A stretch of 64,000 nt of DNA from Syngnathus acus (Eukaryota; Chordata; Actinopteri; Syngnathiformes; Syngnathidae), in contig NC_051102.1 of the NCBI RefSeq assembly GCF_901709675.1, positions 11,605,412 to 11,669,411 of the forward strand. Reading direction: 5' to 3'. The position numbers and the translations under genes are program-made. Positions within the stretch are counted from its first letter, which is position 1. Each line of letters opens with the position of its first letter. Shown here one piece after another: positions 1 to 12,791 of the stretch. The notes beneath the pieces are model-generated. The model did not search any database. It had not been told where the DNA came from and worked only from the letters and a program-made list of their open reading frames with translations.

Positions 1-3000
1 CAAGAGAACCATTGCTTCTGCAGTCGACGGGGACTATCCACTCTAATTGAACGTACATCAAAATGATCATTTTTTGATGGATTATTTCTTTGTCGTAACA
101 ATGCTTCTTGCCAGTTTGTCATGTATATTTATTTCCGTGGCAAAGGATGGCCCGTGCGTGAGGAACAGCACAATCCCGTCGAGAATTTGCCAAATCTTTG
201 TATCGTCACACCCACCCCCCAAAAAATAATCAACAAACCACAATCTTTTAGTTTTCTGCTTCTATGAAAAGAAAAAAAAAGCACCTGTGATACTGCAGCT
301 CCATGTTAAGACGTCGAGACTTTTGTCTAAGTTTAACAAGCACATTTTAGAATTATAGCTCTGAAATGGGATCTTGTCATGGGTGTTAGTGTAGCACGGA
401 TGTGTGTGTGTGCGTGCGTGCGTGTGTGTGTGCGTGTGTGTGCGTGTGCGCGTGTGTGTGTGCGTGTGTGTGTGTGCGCGCGCTTTGACGCTGCTCTTCA
501 GTCACGACGCCTCATCATTCACGTTGCAAATATAGTTTGAAATAACCTCAACCCTCCACGCAGTTCAATTTGGAGGGATGAGAAAATATCAACGACATGT
601 TCGGCTTTCTTGTTTTTATTGACTTTATGGTTGTGTTGTTATCGGAAATCTGTGGCGAGAAGAAATGCCAGAAAGAGGTTGGAAAAGAACAATGCAGATG
701 TCTTGTTTGCTGTTGTATCTAAAATGGTCAATTATAAACATTATACGATTTTCAATTTGTTAGTGTCCTGTTTCATTCATAGTAGTGGGCCGGCCGGGCA
801 AACGTTTGTGTTCATTTAATATTTCCAATTGGGAGACAAGAAAGGTAACTAATAGATTAGGTATTCAAATGCTTTATTTCAAAAATGAAATAATTACACT
901 CATGTTTTGTCTTTATTTATAATGAATTTCATTGTCATTCATGAAACATCTGCGGGATTCTACAAGACACAAAACAGTCATGTTTCACGTTGTTGAGACG
1001 TTCTTGTGGATTACAACGCTTTGCGAATGCTTGCACCGCCACCTAGGGGGGAGTTTGGCTTAATACAATGTTGGGCTTCAAAATGTTCTTATGGCACGCC
1101 GTGGAGGTGACGTATGCAGAAGCAACTTTACTGTTTACACCTGCCTGCATATTAATTCGAAGATATGAAACATTTCCAATTTTATTTCTTTTTTTTTTAA
1201 ACCCGCAGAAACGAGTTGTTAAATTGCCCATCCCCGAGCGTATGAATCAAAGTGCACTACGTAATCGTGGCCGCTGACAGGCGCCAAAAGCCCACATGTT
1301 CAGCCACAGAGCTCTTCACAATTTGTCATGTATTTATTACAGTGGATTGTTTTTCAAATTAAAATGATAATTAACAGGTTGACTCGAGTGGCCCCCTCTT
1401 ACGTAACGTAGGTGCTTCACATTTCAATGTCGATGCATTTTAGAGATGGAATTTTGGCAATACAATACTAAAATAAATCATGACTTATTATCATTATTTA
1501 AATATTACATTTCCTTAATTCGTGAATGATTGTTTTTAACCCTAACACTTAATACCTACGACAAACCTCATACCATAGTTTTGCAGCCCTGTTCAACCTG
1601 ATTTCACCTTTCTCCACACACTTGTGCTAATCCATCAAGCCCTCAATGAGCTGACAAAACGGGAGCACGGCCCTAAATGGAGAAATCGTTGAGTGGGAAC
1701 CTACGAAGTAATGAGGGCCATGTGACACAAGTATGGAGGTATTCACTCATGTTCTCCTTTCTTGATTCATCTTTGGAAAGATTGAGGAGTATTTACTGGT
1801 GCTGGTTGCTCATATTTGCTTCATGTGTGTTAGTGACATTTAGAATGTGTGCGCTTACAATGGACCCATCATACTCCAAGCATCACTTATTGATTTGCTG
1901 ATGCGGGATTGCAGTTGCCTCCAAAGGTCAATGTTATTATCACAAGGTCCAACCGTTGGTTTTGCTCCTGTGCTTTACTGGCGATTTGTAATAAATAAAT
2001 ATCCAGGCGTTGGGGCTCGTGCCGTATGCATTGTGTGTATTGCCTATACTCAAGGCAGCAAAAGCTCCATGGTGTCAGTGTGGAGCTTTGCAGGCACTGC
2101 TGGAATGTTGTTGTCACAGTGTCCCTGTGAAAGCATCAAGGAGATGACAAAGAGTGGGATGGCCTGTCACTACGCGCCAGAAGCAAGTGATAAGCTGGCA
2201 GCTTTGGCTTTGTTACTCCTCATTAACGAGTCCACCTCCAAAAATGTACTCTATGACACTCTGGAGTGGGCTCACAATCACGCCGATTCCAAAATAACCA
2301 TTTGCCTCGTGTCAAATGTTGGCAAGGTCGAAGCCCTTTGTTTGCGCCGAAATGCGAAGGGAGCACCAGGCCGTGCGGTTAATGGGAAAGTGTTTTTTTT
2401 TTTTTTTTTAAATGCTGCCGCTGGCTGAAACAAAGCGGGCGGGCGACGCAACAAAGAACCCCAATTAACCTCATATGTGATTAGAGCAAATGAAGGGGTA
2501 TTTATCAGCATCACATCAGGAGCAAAGTGCCACACAGCTCCTTGTGACTAGCAGTGAGAAAAGCTGCAACCGGTGGTTTTGTTTTCATTCTTTGGAGTCC
2601 TGTGATTTCCTGCCTGAATCTCACTGCATCACCAAAAGCCAAATTAGAAGTCAAATGCTCATGCAGAAGAAAGCGGCCGGCCGGCCGGCTCCCTGTTTAA
2701 GGTGAAGAGCGCAATACATGTATAATCACCCTGGAGTTGCACAATTCCCATTTTGATGGAGTTTGTGATTTTCTTCTGAATCCATCCCCAGAAGAAATTG
2801 AAACAAAGCAGGGAGGCCGCGTGCGCTATTGTGCTCGCGCACACACACACACAAAGAAAGAGTAAAAAAGGGGTGGAAATAATGTGTAGTGGCCCTTTAA
2901 TATCGTTTGGGGAAGCGGTTTAACTTACCAAAGCCTATTAAGGAATATGCAGGAATAAGTGGGCGACTTCATTATGGCAAAAGTGTAAAACGAGGTGGAA

Positions 3001-3488
3001 CTGGAGGCTTGAACACATTTTCTATCACCCACTTTACATGACACACTTCAAGAGAATGAATAACAATAATATGAGCGTTAAGGAGCACTGGCTTCTATTG
3101 TTGGCTCAAAGGCCCCCTCCCCTGCATAGGGTTTGTATGTTTTCCCCAATATGATTGTGTTGATATCCTCCGAGAACTTGTACTTCCTTTCACTATCAAA
3201 CGCTGCCTCTAGGCATATTTCTTTATACCTATTACTCTGCAATTGAACAGCCCTCTCAAAAATGCTGTCCCTGAGTAAAAGTTAGGGTTAGGGGTGGTTT
3301 CCCATCACCTGTTTAACCACTCCAGATATAAATGTTAAACTTGCACAACCCGTTTCATTTCTGTAATGTGTTTAAATCATCCAACATTTATAGAGAGATG
3401 GTCAATGTTGGTGGCGATCGGTGAATGTAGTAGAAAAGATTGTCCAGCTGGAGGTGCTACTTCCTTTCAGTTTAGCGGTTGCCGGCCG
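1..3488. other. Upstream flank with no supported gene
   Basis: I see no exon, RNA gene or recognisable transposon. The stretch is A/T-rich, with a TG/CG-alternating tract (401-483), a T-run near 2393-2410, a short CGGCCGG palindrome run (about 2676-2690) and a short CA tract (about 2840-2852). Open frames here, including one of 193 codons at 1847-2428, have no recognisable domain and end in a homopolymer. They are within what chance gives. Part may be distal promoter of ephb1. Confidence 0.6.
401..483. repeat. Compound (TG)n/(TGCG)n microsatellite
   Basis: About 83 bp of alternating purine-pyrimidine DNA, TG steps mixed with CG steps, ending gcgcgcgc. Such CG/TG alternation is a favourable Z-DNA sequence. 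Confidence 0.95.
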
Positions 3489-3580
3489 CAGGCAGGCAGC
3501 CACGCAGGCAGGCAGCCACGCAGGCAGGCAGCCACGCAGGCAGCCACGCAGGCAGGCAGGCAGGCAGGCAAGCAGCCACG

Positions 3581-3624
<44 letters not shown>
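3489..3624. repeat. (CAGG)n tetranucleotide array 1, with CCACG-bearing variants
   Basis: About 136 bp of GGCA repeats. The first half is punctuated by a variant block (ggcagccacgcaggca) that recurs several times; the last about 45 bp are pure. The array translates to Gly/Arg/Gln/Ala repeats in all + frames, which creates false open frames. Confidence 0.97.
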
Positions 3625-3626
<2 letters not shown>

Positions 3627-3776
3627 TTTGGAGGACTTATAGCAAGAGGTCTGCAGGACTTAGAGTCTAGTGTCTATCACCCAACATTGAGTCCATGTAG
3701 TTTACTAGACTAAAACCCAAGTACATGAATGTTAAAGAATGACTAACATGCGTTGACCGGTCAGGTCTCGCCTATC

Positions 3777-3779
3777 CAG

Positions 3780-3842
<63 letters not shown>

Positions 3843-3877
3843 CCACGCAGGCAGACAGACAGACAGACAGACAGACA

Positions 3878-3938
<61 letters not shown>

Positions 3939-4060
3939 CCACGGAGCCACGCAGGCAGGCAGGCAGGCAGGCAGGCAGCCACGCAGGTAGGCAGCCACGC
4001 AGGCAGGCAGCCACGCAGGCAGGCAGGCAGGCAGGCAGGCAGGCACGCAGGCACGCAGGT

Positions 4061-4099
<39 letters not shown>
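3777..4099. repeat. (CAGG)n tetranucleotide array 2, with (CAGA)n and CCACG variants
   Basis: A 323-bp array of the same unit, about 150 bp after array 1. It contains a (CAGA)n island around 3852-3882, several CCACG variant blocks and a few GGTA units. It ends about 430 bp before the ephb1 start codon, directly upstream of the GC-rich promoter. The three minus-strand frames read as long Leu/Pro/Ala/Cys repeats and are not genes. Confidence 0.97.
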
Positions 4100-4100
<1 letters not shown>

Positions 4101-4284
4101 AAACCGCTTGGAGTGGATCCGAAAAGTTTGGTGTTTTTGACAGCACGGCACGGCGTGGGCGGAGCCTTTCTCCTGGTTGGCCAGCGAGTTGCGTTCGCCG
4201 CTGCTGATTGGCTACAGAGGTAAAATTACGCTCCTCGCAGGTCAGGTCTCCCTCCCTCCCTCCCTCCCCGCCCGTGTCTCCCGC

Positions 4285-4365
4285 ATGTCGGTCCCTCTCC
4301 CCACACTCGCAGCCGGCTTCCCTGCACCAGCTGAAACATTTGCACTTTTGTTTACTACGCCTTGA
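4285..4365 (+). promoter_or_regulatory. Upstream ORF in the ephb1 leader (26 codons)
   Basis: The ATG at 4285 opens a 26-codon frame (MSVPLPTLAAGF...) that stops at TGA 4363-4365, 161 bp before the main start. It is out of frame with EphB1. It matters only if the transcription start lies upstream of 4285. Confidence 0.45.
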
Positions 4366-4366
4366 A

Positions 4367-4372
4367 ATGTGA
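4367..4372 (+). promoter_or_regulatory. Start-stop element (ATGTGA) in the ephb1 leader
   Basis: An ATG followed at once by TGA lies one base after the stop of the preceding upstream ORF. Minimal start-stop uORFs are known to hold ribosomes and lower downstream translation. No further ATG occurs between here and 4527. Confidence 0.45.
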
Positions 4373-4526
4373 CAAACACTGTGGCTGGCGATCTGCTGGA
4401 GTTAGCGGCTGTCGACAAGCGAAGGATTCCTTGAAGGCGCGCGCACGCACGCACGCACCCTGCGGACGGACGGGCGGGCGTGTTGGCAATTTGGCTGGAC
4501 AAGCTGTGGCGAGTCAACATTTTGCC

Positions 4527-4587
4527 ATGAGAGTGGATTTGTTTGCGCTCTTCGGCGTGATGATCGTCACTTGTTCAGCAATGGAAG
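4527..4587 (+). CDS. ephb1: EphB1 receptor tyrosine kinase, coding exon 1 (signal peptide), partial gene
   Basis: This is the first coding exon: 20 codons plus one base. The ATG at 4527 has G at -3, and no other ATG lies upstream in this frame, although the frame itself stays open upstream. The peptide begins MRVDLFALFGVMIVTCSAME. It has a basic residue at position 2, a hydrophobic core LFALFGVMIV and a small-residue cleavage site (CSA, residues 16-18), so it reads as a cleavable signal peptide for a type I membrane receptor. The exon ends GAA-G before a good donor (gtaagc, 4588). The split codon is completed by AA at the start of exon 2, giving MEETLMD, the usual start of mature EphB1/EphB2. 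The signal sequence itself is poorly conserved. The assignment rests on the splice phase, the MEETLMD junction and the later exons. EphB receptors bind ephrin-B ligands on neighbouring cells in axon guidance and tissue boundary formation. Confidence 0.9.
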
Positions 4588-4810
4588 GTAAGCTATAAGA
4601 AAACCAAAACGTGCCTTGTTAGTCGTGATGTTTGCGGGAAAACTTCCATTTGACACTTTGGGAATGGTTTTGTGCTTGCTGCAGCGCTTTGACAGCTGGG
4701 ATGGCATGCACGTGGAACAGCAGCAAATGTTTGCAACTTTGCACAAAACTAGGGCTCAAATGAGGGATCGTTGGCAGGTTTTCCGCAAAGCTTGCTGACG
4801 GATTTGAATG

Positions 4811-6098
<1,288 letters not shown>

Positions 6099-6384
6099 AC
6101 CTAGAGCAGGTTGGATGGGAGGGGTTTGAAAGCCGGGTTCGGGCACCAGTGTCTTCATGTCCTTAAATGCATTTCTGTTGTGCTCTTTCTTCTGCACCCA
6201 CTCTGTCGTAAGAAAGTCACCCGCTTTCATAGTGATTGCATTTTCTATGACTGTATTCAAATTGCTGTTAATGCTGTTATGTTGACGTTTTCTCATACTC
6301 CAGTTGGAAAACAATGTGTATCCAAATGTATACGATAGGGGGGCTTTTTCCTATCGTTGAATCCTGTGGCAAATGTTCATTCAT

Positions 6385-6546
6385 TGGGCAGCATGGTGTC
6401 CAAGTGGACGCCTGGCTCACAATTCAAAGGCTCAGGGTTTGAATGGTGTGTTGCATGTTCTCATTAGAAATGTATGTTGGGTTCATCAAAGGCTCGAAGT
6501 GTGAATGTTAGGGTTTGTGTGCATGTGCCCTGTGACCGCATTGGGG

Positions 6547-6548
<2 letters not shown>
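6385..6548 (+). mobile_element. Degraded tRNA-derived (V-type) SINE fragment
   Basis: The text begins gggcagcatggtg, has a B-box-like gggtttgaatgg (about 6435-6446) followed by gcatgttctc, then a deletion, then gtgtgaatg and catgtgccctg. These pieces occur in the same order in the intact element at 27902-28251, read on the opposite strand. It is broken and old. A (TG)n tract follows immediately. Confidence 0.5.

Positions 6549-6578
<30 letters not shown>
6549..6578. repeat. (GT)15 microsatellite
   Basis: Pure GT repeat after a G run. It sits at the end of the SINE fragment. Confidence 0.95.
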
Positions 6579-6580
<2 letters not shown>

Positions 6581-7347
6581 CCACCGCCGCTTTCTATCAT
6601 AACATTCGGCAGTGCAGTCTTCTTTCTTTCTTTCTTTTTCTCTCTTTCTCTCTCTCACCCACCCACCTAATTGATGCCATAAGAAGCGAAAGTGTCCTCT
6701 CTCCAATGTGTTTTTCATTTCCGCCCCGCCCGGTGACCCACAGGGACACTCCGCTGTGGTCAGACATCCACAGTATCATCCTGCACTTGCTCTTTCATTT
6801 TGAAGAAAAAAAACAAAACTCATCATGTAGCAGGACAAATCATGATCTTATTCTTTCCACTGCGGCCTCTCTAAGTGCTCGTCAACTTTGCGGGTCGGTT
6901 TTGCTATTGAGATGAGCGAGCGCAAGGTTAGGGTGTTGTCGAGTTGAAAAGACGGTGGGTGATGTTGGGGAACAGATGGGGCGGGAAAGGGGGGGCTCTT
7001 GGGGTTACCCCGGTAACAAGGATGAAAGCAATTTCCTTGTTTGGGTCACTAATTGAAAGGAGCTTGTCCCACAGGCAGGTTCAAATCTGATCTGAACTCC
7101 AATCTGTTGCTCTTTTCATCCTTTTTATTGATGCGTGTGCATGGCGTGCATGTGTGTGTTTCACTAGCACTCTTTTCAGAAGCTAATTCAAGGTGGCAAA
7201 ACACAATAGACAAGCTCAAATTTGAACACAGATGTAGACAACTACTGCATAATCTTTGTCCTCTGCAAAGAACGACGCCTATTACTGCAGGATACTGAGA
7301 AGCTGTGACAGGTCCTCATGATGGTATATTCGAACGTATGTGCTATA

Positions 7348-7361
7348 CTGCCCCCGAGTGG
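7348..7361 (-). promoter_or_regulatory. CTCF-like motif
   Basis: The reverse complement reads CCACTCGGGGGCAG, close to the vertebrate CTCF core CCASYAGRKGGCRS, with one mismatch (C for A at position 6). By itself this is suggestive only. Confidence 0.35.
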
Positions 7362-8715
7362 CCAAGGTGTGCAAACCTTAAGTTTCTAACTGACTCTGAG
7401 AAAGAACATTGACTTTAAATCATTGTAATTCCTAACTGCAGTGCTGTTTTGTCACGCAAACCTCTTGGTGCATCTCCCTCATGTGTCTGTCCCCCCGGGT
7501 CACCCCGTGAGTCCCTTAAGCCCCCCCGCTGACTCCGTGATGTGTGGTCCTCACCAGACACGGTTTTAATTCTCCATTGCTTGTTGCTATTTGCCCTTAA
7601 CCCAATTAGGCTTAAATAAATTTGCTCATTCAACAGTCTGGAAGCAAAAGGGTTTGGGGGAGGGACCAAAGGTAGACTGGGTGTGGAAAGCAAGACAAGC
7701 AAGGGAGGTCATGCGGTCTCAGATGGGCTCGATGCATGTTTGACAAACGAGCAGAAATTGAGCTAGACTGCATCATCATGGGAACTCTTATGTGACATCG
7801 ACGGCTCCGCTAAGGTGCGGATTTACTTTGATAGGAGAACATCGGTAATGTGGCAAAAAAGCGCTCCCTCGGAATGTTGTGTAGCAGCTTTATGGAGGTC
7901 TGCATTGATGTAGCTTAACTTTCCATGACTGATTTCATGTTGGTTCTCTTCGGCGTGCAAAAAATACTGCTGCAGCCAAGTGGTGGCAGCATTTTACGCT
8001 TAGCGGCTTCGAGACGTGGTTGCTCAATAATCAATGCCAGTTTAAATAATAATAATAATAATAGTCATTGTGAAATAATAATGTTTTTGGTACAAAATAA
8101 ATGATAATGAATGAAAGAAAACCCTTAAATTTCATTACATTCTGTAATGTTTAGTGAGTGGGCGAAAAGAAATCAATGCCAGAAATTTAATAAGCTTTCC
8201 ACTGGCTTCTTCCCACAAGGTCTGGTGAAATTAGTTTTGTGGTTTTTGAGTTCTCCTGTTAATTAGCGTGATTTAAAAACAAGCAACCTGGTGCTTTAAG
8301 TACTTACTGCCTTATGTACGTCGGAGTTTCCAACGTGTGTCAAAAATCAGCCCTGTTGGTCTTAACGGATGAGCGCACTGGATGTGTCCTTAGTTACCGA
8401 GTCCAATGACGTTCCGCGTCTCACTTCACTCTTCTTCAGGCGCTATCACTCAAAAGCCTCACATTTATTTTGCCCACAGGCACGGCTGCTCGGAACCACC
8501 TGATGTAGAATTGAATTCTCCTGCAGTTTTCTACCGCTGTGTGTGGAATGTGCGGCTGCCTTGTTACTAGCGGGCCCAAGCCTTTACGCTGAGCAGAGGA
8601 AGCTGACATGGCCTCATTTCGTAATGGAATGGAACCTTATTTTTGCCACACAGTGAAAAGACCACCCGCGTTCGTTGGGTTCAGGTGCGCTCACGGGCTG
8701 TGGCGCCGACCCCTG

Positions 8716-8773
8716 CCTGCCTGCGTGGCTGCCTGCGTGGCTGCCTGGCTGCCTGCGTGGCTGCCTGCCTGCT
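8716..8773. repeat. (CCTG)n compound repeat, inverted relative to the upstream arrays
   Basis: About 58 bp alternating gcctgcctg with gcgtggctgcctg blocks. This is the reverse complement of the variant block seen in the arrays at 3489-4099, so the same compound unit flanks exon 1 in opposite orientations. Confidence 0.85.
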
Positions 8774-8990
8774 GCTTGTATGCTCGCGGCGTTAAAAACG
8801 GGATGCTCGTTGGTTGTGTAAAAGTAGCGCCTCTCACATGCATGCGGGTGCTGAAGCTTGAACTAATGGCGCGCACACATTCATTTCATCACAATATCAT
8901 TTTTCACATTTTTTTCTGCAGCATTGACGTAAACTGTAACTCCTCACTCACCCCTGCTTTCTACAGCACTCAAAAACACAACATGCATAT

Positions 8991-9066
8991 GCACGCTCAC
9001 ACACGCACACACACGCACACACATGCACACACACACGCGCACACACACGCACTCACACGTACACAC
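8991..9066. repeat. Interrupted (CA)n/(CACG)n microsatellite
   Basis: CA repeats with CG, TG and TC interruptions over about 75 bp. Confidence 0.9.
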
Positions 9067-10859
9067 GCGGTAGCCCTACGGCTCACTTTACCCCAGAGAC
9101 ATCTGAGCCCTCGGAAGGCCAGATGGTGGATGCCCGTTGGGGGCGCGTGTGCGTGCGTACTTTGTGCACTGTATGGACTCGAGTGCTTTACCATCCAAGA
9201 AATACACTTTGGTTCTTTTCATTGGGCTTTTTCAAAATGTTAGATGAATACCGTACCTGAAGTCTTGATTTTGTATCTGGTTGGTGAAGTTGAATGCAGT
9301 TGAATCGGTCAACAAATAATAATAATAATAGAATAGATCGGTAGTATGTGCCTGAGTGCTTACATTTGGGTTCTTTTCCACTGTCAAAAATTGTAAAAGT
9401 ACTTTATAATTTAGCCATACTATAACACACAGGTGTCAAAATAAGATGATTCATCGACAACAATTTGACTATCAAATGAATCGCCTCGTATTTTAAGAAT
9501 AATCGTTCTGAGCCATTTTTGTCAAGATTGTCCAAATCTTTTGAAATGAGTTTCTCAAAAGTAATATTGTCTGATTTCTTGAGTGCTTCATGAAAGCAGA
9601 CTGATTTATCTAAAATAAGACATTTGCAAACATCTGCTTCCTTTTTTTAATCACAAAATAAAAATTGCTGAAAATAAAATACAAGAAAGAAACAGTAATT
9701 GAGGATACAGCTTTTTTAACGCAAATCAAATTGCATCCGATGATCCCATTAATTGATCAAATAATCTATTCTAAAATTGTTCGATAAATCTAAAAAGCAC
9801 ATTTTTTCCCCGGTCCCGAGGGTTGGATGCTATACTATCCTTAATATTGATGTCAGGTAGCAGGGTTTTACATTTCAAACCACGCACGACTTTGCCAGCT
9901 TGTATGTCCGGCTGCAATGGGTTCCAGATTCCACTTCATTTTGTCTTCTCTACGTGGCACAGTACAGTATGTTCTTGTTGTTTCCCAGTGTCTTCTCCAC
10001 ATTCCTAGAGATTAGCTACAGAGATGCTATCGGATTACATTCATGTTGCTGCGACTATAACACGGCAGGTGGCTTAGTGCGTATAGGCTTTAAATCCCTA
10101 TCGGTGCAATCTCTGGAACGAGTAAGACTCGCTGCATCGCCGACCGCCAAGACATATTGCTGCACAGGAGCAAGGGGCAATGTGTTGCCTCAAACTGTGC
10201 GAGTCATCTGTTTCCTGGTAAACCCACGGGAGCGGAACACAAGCACACACACCAAAAACAACCCCAAAGACACACTTGCCGATTCGATTTGATGCATATA
10301 CAACCTCAAGAGATGTACTTGCTGGAAAATGGCAGCTAAAAATTGATTGGATGCAATGACCCATCTTCTCAGATGGACACCAGCTTGGCGCCCCTTTCTC
10401 AGACAGCAGGAAAGCGAACGGGGAGTCCAGAAGCCTCTTTCTAATCGTTCATGAAGTGAGGCTATGGATGTACACCAATCTCACTAAGCTAGCTTGTAAT
10501 CAATCCCCTATACAGTGCTAAATTTCATTCCAGTAAGCGCATCATCTTTTATCTATTGACCATTTCACTCATTCCAGAGCCATGCACAGTCCAGATATCC
10601 TTTCTGGCTGGTTCCTCCCGGGGATTTGTAATTGTTTTTTCAAATGGTGTGGGCAAGCAAGACCACATTTCTCTCTTGCTATTTGGGAAGAAATGATTTA
10701 CTTTGACCTAACTTAACTTGAGCAGCCCAGAGGATGCTACATTCTATAGCGCAAAAAAAATGAAGCAGCATCATCCTAATAGAGCCGAAATTATGGTCGT
10801 AGGTGGAAACTGTTGCGCTTCTGATTTAATCAGCGCCGCTTCCCCTGCAGTCTTTTCCT

Positions 10860-10861
<2 letters not shown>

Positions 10862-10890
<29 letters not shown>
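10862..10890. repeat. (AC)14 microsatellite
   Basis: Pure dinucleotide run. Confidence 0.95.
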
Positions 10891-11053
10891 GTAGCATAGC
10901 CTCATATTCATTTCCACATACCCCTCCCCCTTGACTTATTTATATCCAATACTGATTTATATTAAGTGGACGTACTTGGGAGACTAGCCCCTGCAATGTA
11001 ATTGGGCTACATCTACGTAGCACACACTTGCAGCTGTGACTCGCCTTGAGATG

Positions 11054-11055
<2 letters not shown>

Positions 11056-11101
<46 letters not shown>
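11056..11101. repeat. (CA)23 microsatellite
   Basis: Pure dinucleotide run of about 46 bp. Confidence 0.95.
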
Positions 11102-11102
<1 letters not shown>

Positions 11103-12020
11103 TGGCCTGATTTGAACAGGGGAAATGAGCAGAGACAGCGCTACGGGCCTGCCGCCCCAGGCCTGTGTCATTATTAAGATGTAAGTTCGTGCGCGCGCAG
11201 CTCCCAGGTTCAGGTCTTGTGGACATATTTCACCATTCACCTGGCCCGCTCCCTAACATAAATATAATCTCTTATTAAACGCAAGGGATCTTGGCAAAAG
11301 CGGGCCCTAGCCTAGATGAATTTTGCTCATATGTGTGCAAATGCGTGGGACGTTTGGTGGAGTGAGTGGGAAAAACAAGCAAGTGTGTCAAATGGAAGGC
11401 CAGCTTCTGAGAGGGCCACCAAGTTGTTTTGTTTTCATTTATTTGAAGCTTCATAACACCGTATGACAATACCTCTGTCTGTCCACTTCTCCAGCCGGAT
11501 AAGCGAAAGCTGCGGATGTTTTGGAGGTAATTAACTATTGATTTGAAGTAGCAGTAGTGTGATGGGATCTTGATTTCTAAGCGGTTGCTAGGCTGATGCC
11601 GAGAATGTGCAGAATACTACTGTTGCCGTGTCTAGCAAGCAAATACGTATCTTCCTTGGGTGGGTTACTGATTGTTCAAGCAAAACCATTGCTGATCATT
11701 AAGCAGGCATATGATGTTTTGCTGAAGAGTTTTTTCTTATGTTCATTTGCAGTCCAAGGATGATGGATGCCAGTTGCATTCTTTTGACTCACTGCTTTTG
11801 CTGTGGCGTCCTCTACTATTTGCCCTTCATTATGTTCAAGGCAAGAAAGAGCACAAGGATTAGGAGTCATTTGTGAGAGGACAAAGCGAGAGAAGGAGGC
11901 CAGGCTGGTATCTGCTTCCAATCTCTTGGGCGGGCGCTAATGAGGAGGCTGCTGGCTCTGGCTGCTAAGCCTGCCATTGAGAGTGCATCTGCCTGCAACG
12001 CATCTGGGAGTTCATCGTCT

Positions 12021-12055
<35 letters not shown>

Positions 12056-12163
12056 ATGGATGGATGGATGGATGGATGGATGGATGGATGGAGGGATGGC
12101 TTTGGGTGGATGGATGGATGGATGGCTTTGGGTGGATGGATGGATGGACGGACGGATGGCTGC
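12021..12163. repeat. (GGAT)n array with two CTTTGGG interruptions
   Basis: About 140 bp of GGAT units. It is broken twice by the same ggctttgggtgg segment, about 30 bp apart, so there is a small higher-order duplication. GGAT is also the tail unit of the SINE at 27902-28251, so this array may have grown from a SINE tail, but no SINE body is visible next to it. Confidence 0.93.
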
Positions 12164-12619
12164 AGGCTGTGTGATATTGCGATTTGGCTTTTTTTTTTTA
12201 TTATTATTTACACTCCTCTCATCAGCAGTTAATAATGTTGGGAGCAGTGTTTGCCTTAGTGTGAAAAGTGTTATTACGTCCATGAGAGCGATCCTAATGA
12301 TGCTACAGCTATTTGTTTTTTTGTAAGTCTGTCAGAATGTGGTCTTGGATTTTTTTCAAGTAATACATGAGCAAGATGTATGTGAATAAACTGTTTTTTT
12401 GCAAGGCATAACACAAGAGAATTTTCTCATGTGAGCAAACAAAACAAAACAAAACAATTAGCTAGAGTAGCATTGCTAATTCTAGCACGAAAGCTAGCAA
12501 TGACGAGCCAAGAGCTATTTTTAATTTAAGATTATAACTATAATCCTCATTTAGTGTTACTTTGAACAAGCATGTTTGACTGGTGGGTTGCTTTCAATTG
12601 TTGTTCATTTTTATGTAGT

Positions 12620-12791
12620 TACCGTAATTTTCGGACTATAAGTCGCACCGGAGTATAAGTCGCACCAGCCATAAAATGCCCCAAAAAGTGAAAAAAACCA
12701 TATATATGTATATAAGTCGCTCCTGAGTATAAGTCGCCCCCCCACCCAAACTATGAAAAAAACCGCGACTTATAGTCCGAAAATTACGGTA
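12620..12791. mobile_element. Complete TA-flanked MITE with long terminal inverted repeats
   Basis: A 168-bp element (12622-12789). The left end CCGTAATTTTCGGACTATAA is matched by its exact reverse complement at the right end, and both ends are flanked by TA. TA target duplication is typical of Tc1/mariner elements, which is the basis of the tentative class. Inside are four AAGTCGC-type subrepeats in inverted arrangement and an A/T-rich centre. It has no coding capacity. Related ends occur at 21911-22026, 45374 and 46832. Confidence 0.88.

Larger units (their letters stand above)
4140..4526 (+). promoter_or_regulatory. Likely ephb1 promoter and 5' leader (GC-rich)
   Basis: The 390 bp before the start codon are GC- and CpG-rich compared with the flanks. 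They contain a GC box matching the Sp1 consensus (tgggcggagc, 4156-4165), an inverted CCAAT box (gattggct, 4206-4213), a (CTCC)n tract (4248-4269) and a (GCAC)n run near 4440-4457. I see no TATA box. This looks like a CpG-type promoter, but the transcription start is not visible in sequence alone. If transcription begins near the CCAAT box, the leader is about 250-300 nt and contains two upstream start codons. Confidence 0.6.

Noticed and set aside
1847-2428. 193-codon + strand open frame
   Set aside because: It has no recognisable domain, its C-terminus is a translated homopolymer, and several frames of this size are expected by chance in 64 kb.
3280-3296. Telomere-like gttagggttagggg
   Set aside because: Only two units; too short to be an interstitial telomeric array.
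3366-4223. Open frames rich in Ala-Gly-Arg-Gln or Leu-Pro-Ala-Cys
   Set aside because: They are translations of the CAGG arrays; every frame is open because the unit contains no stop.
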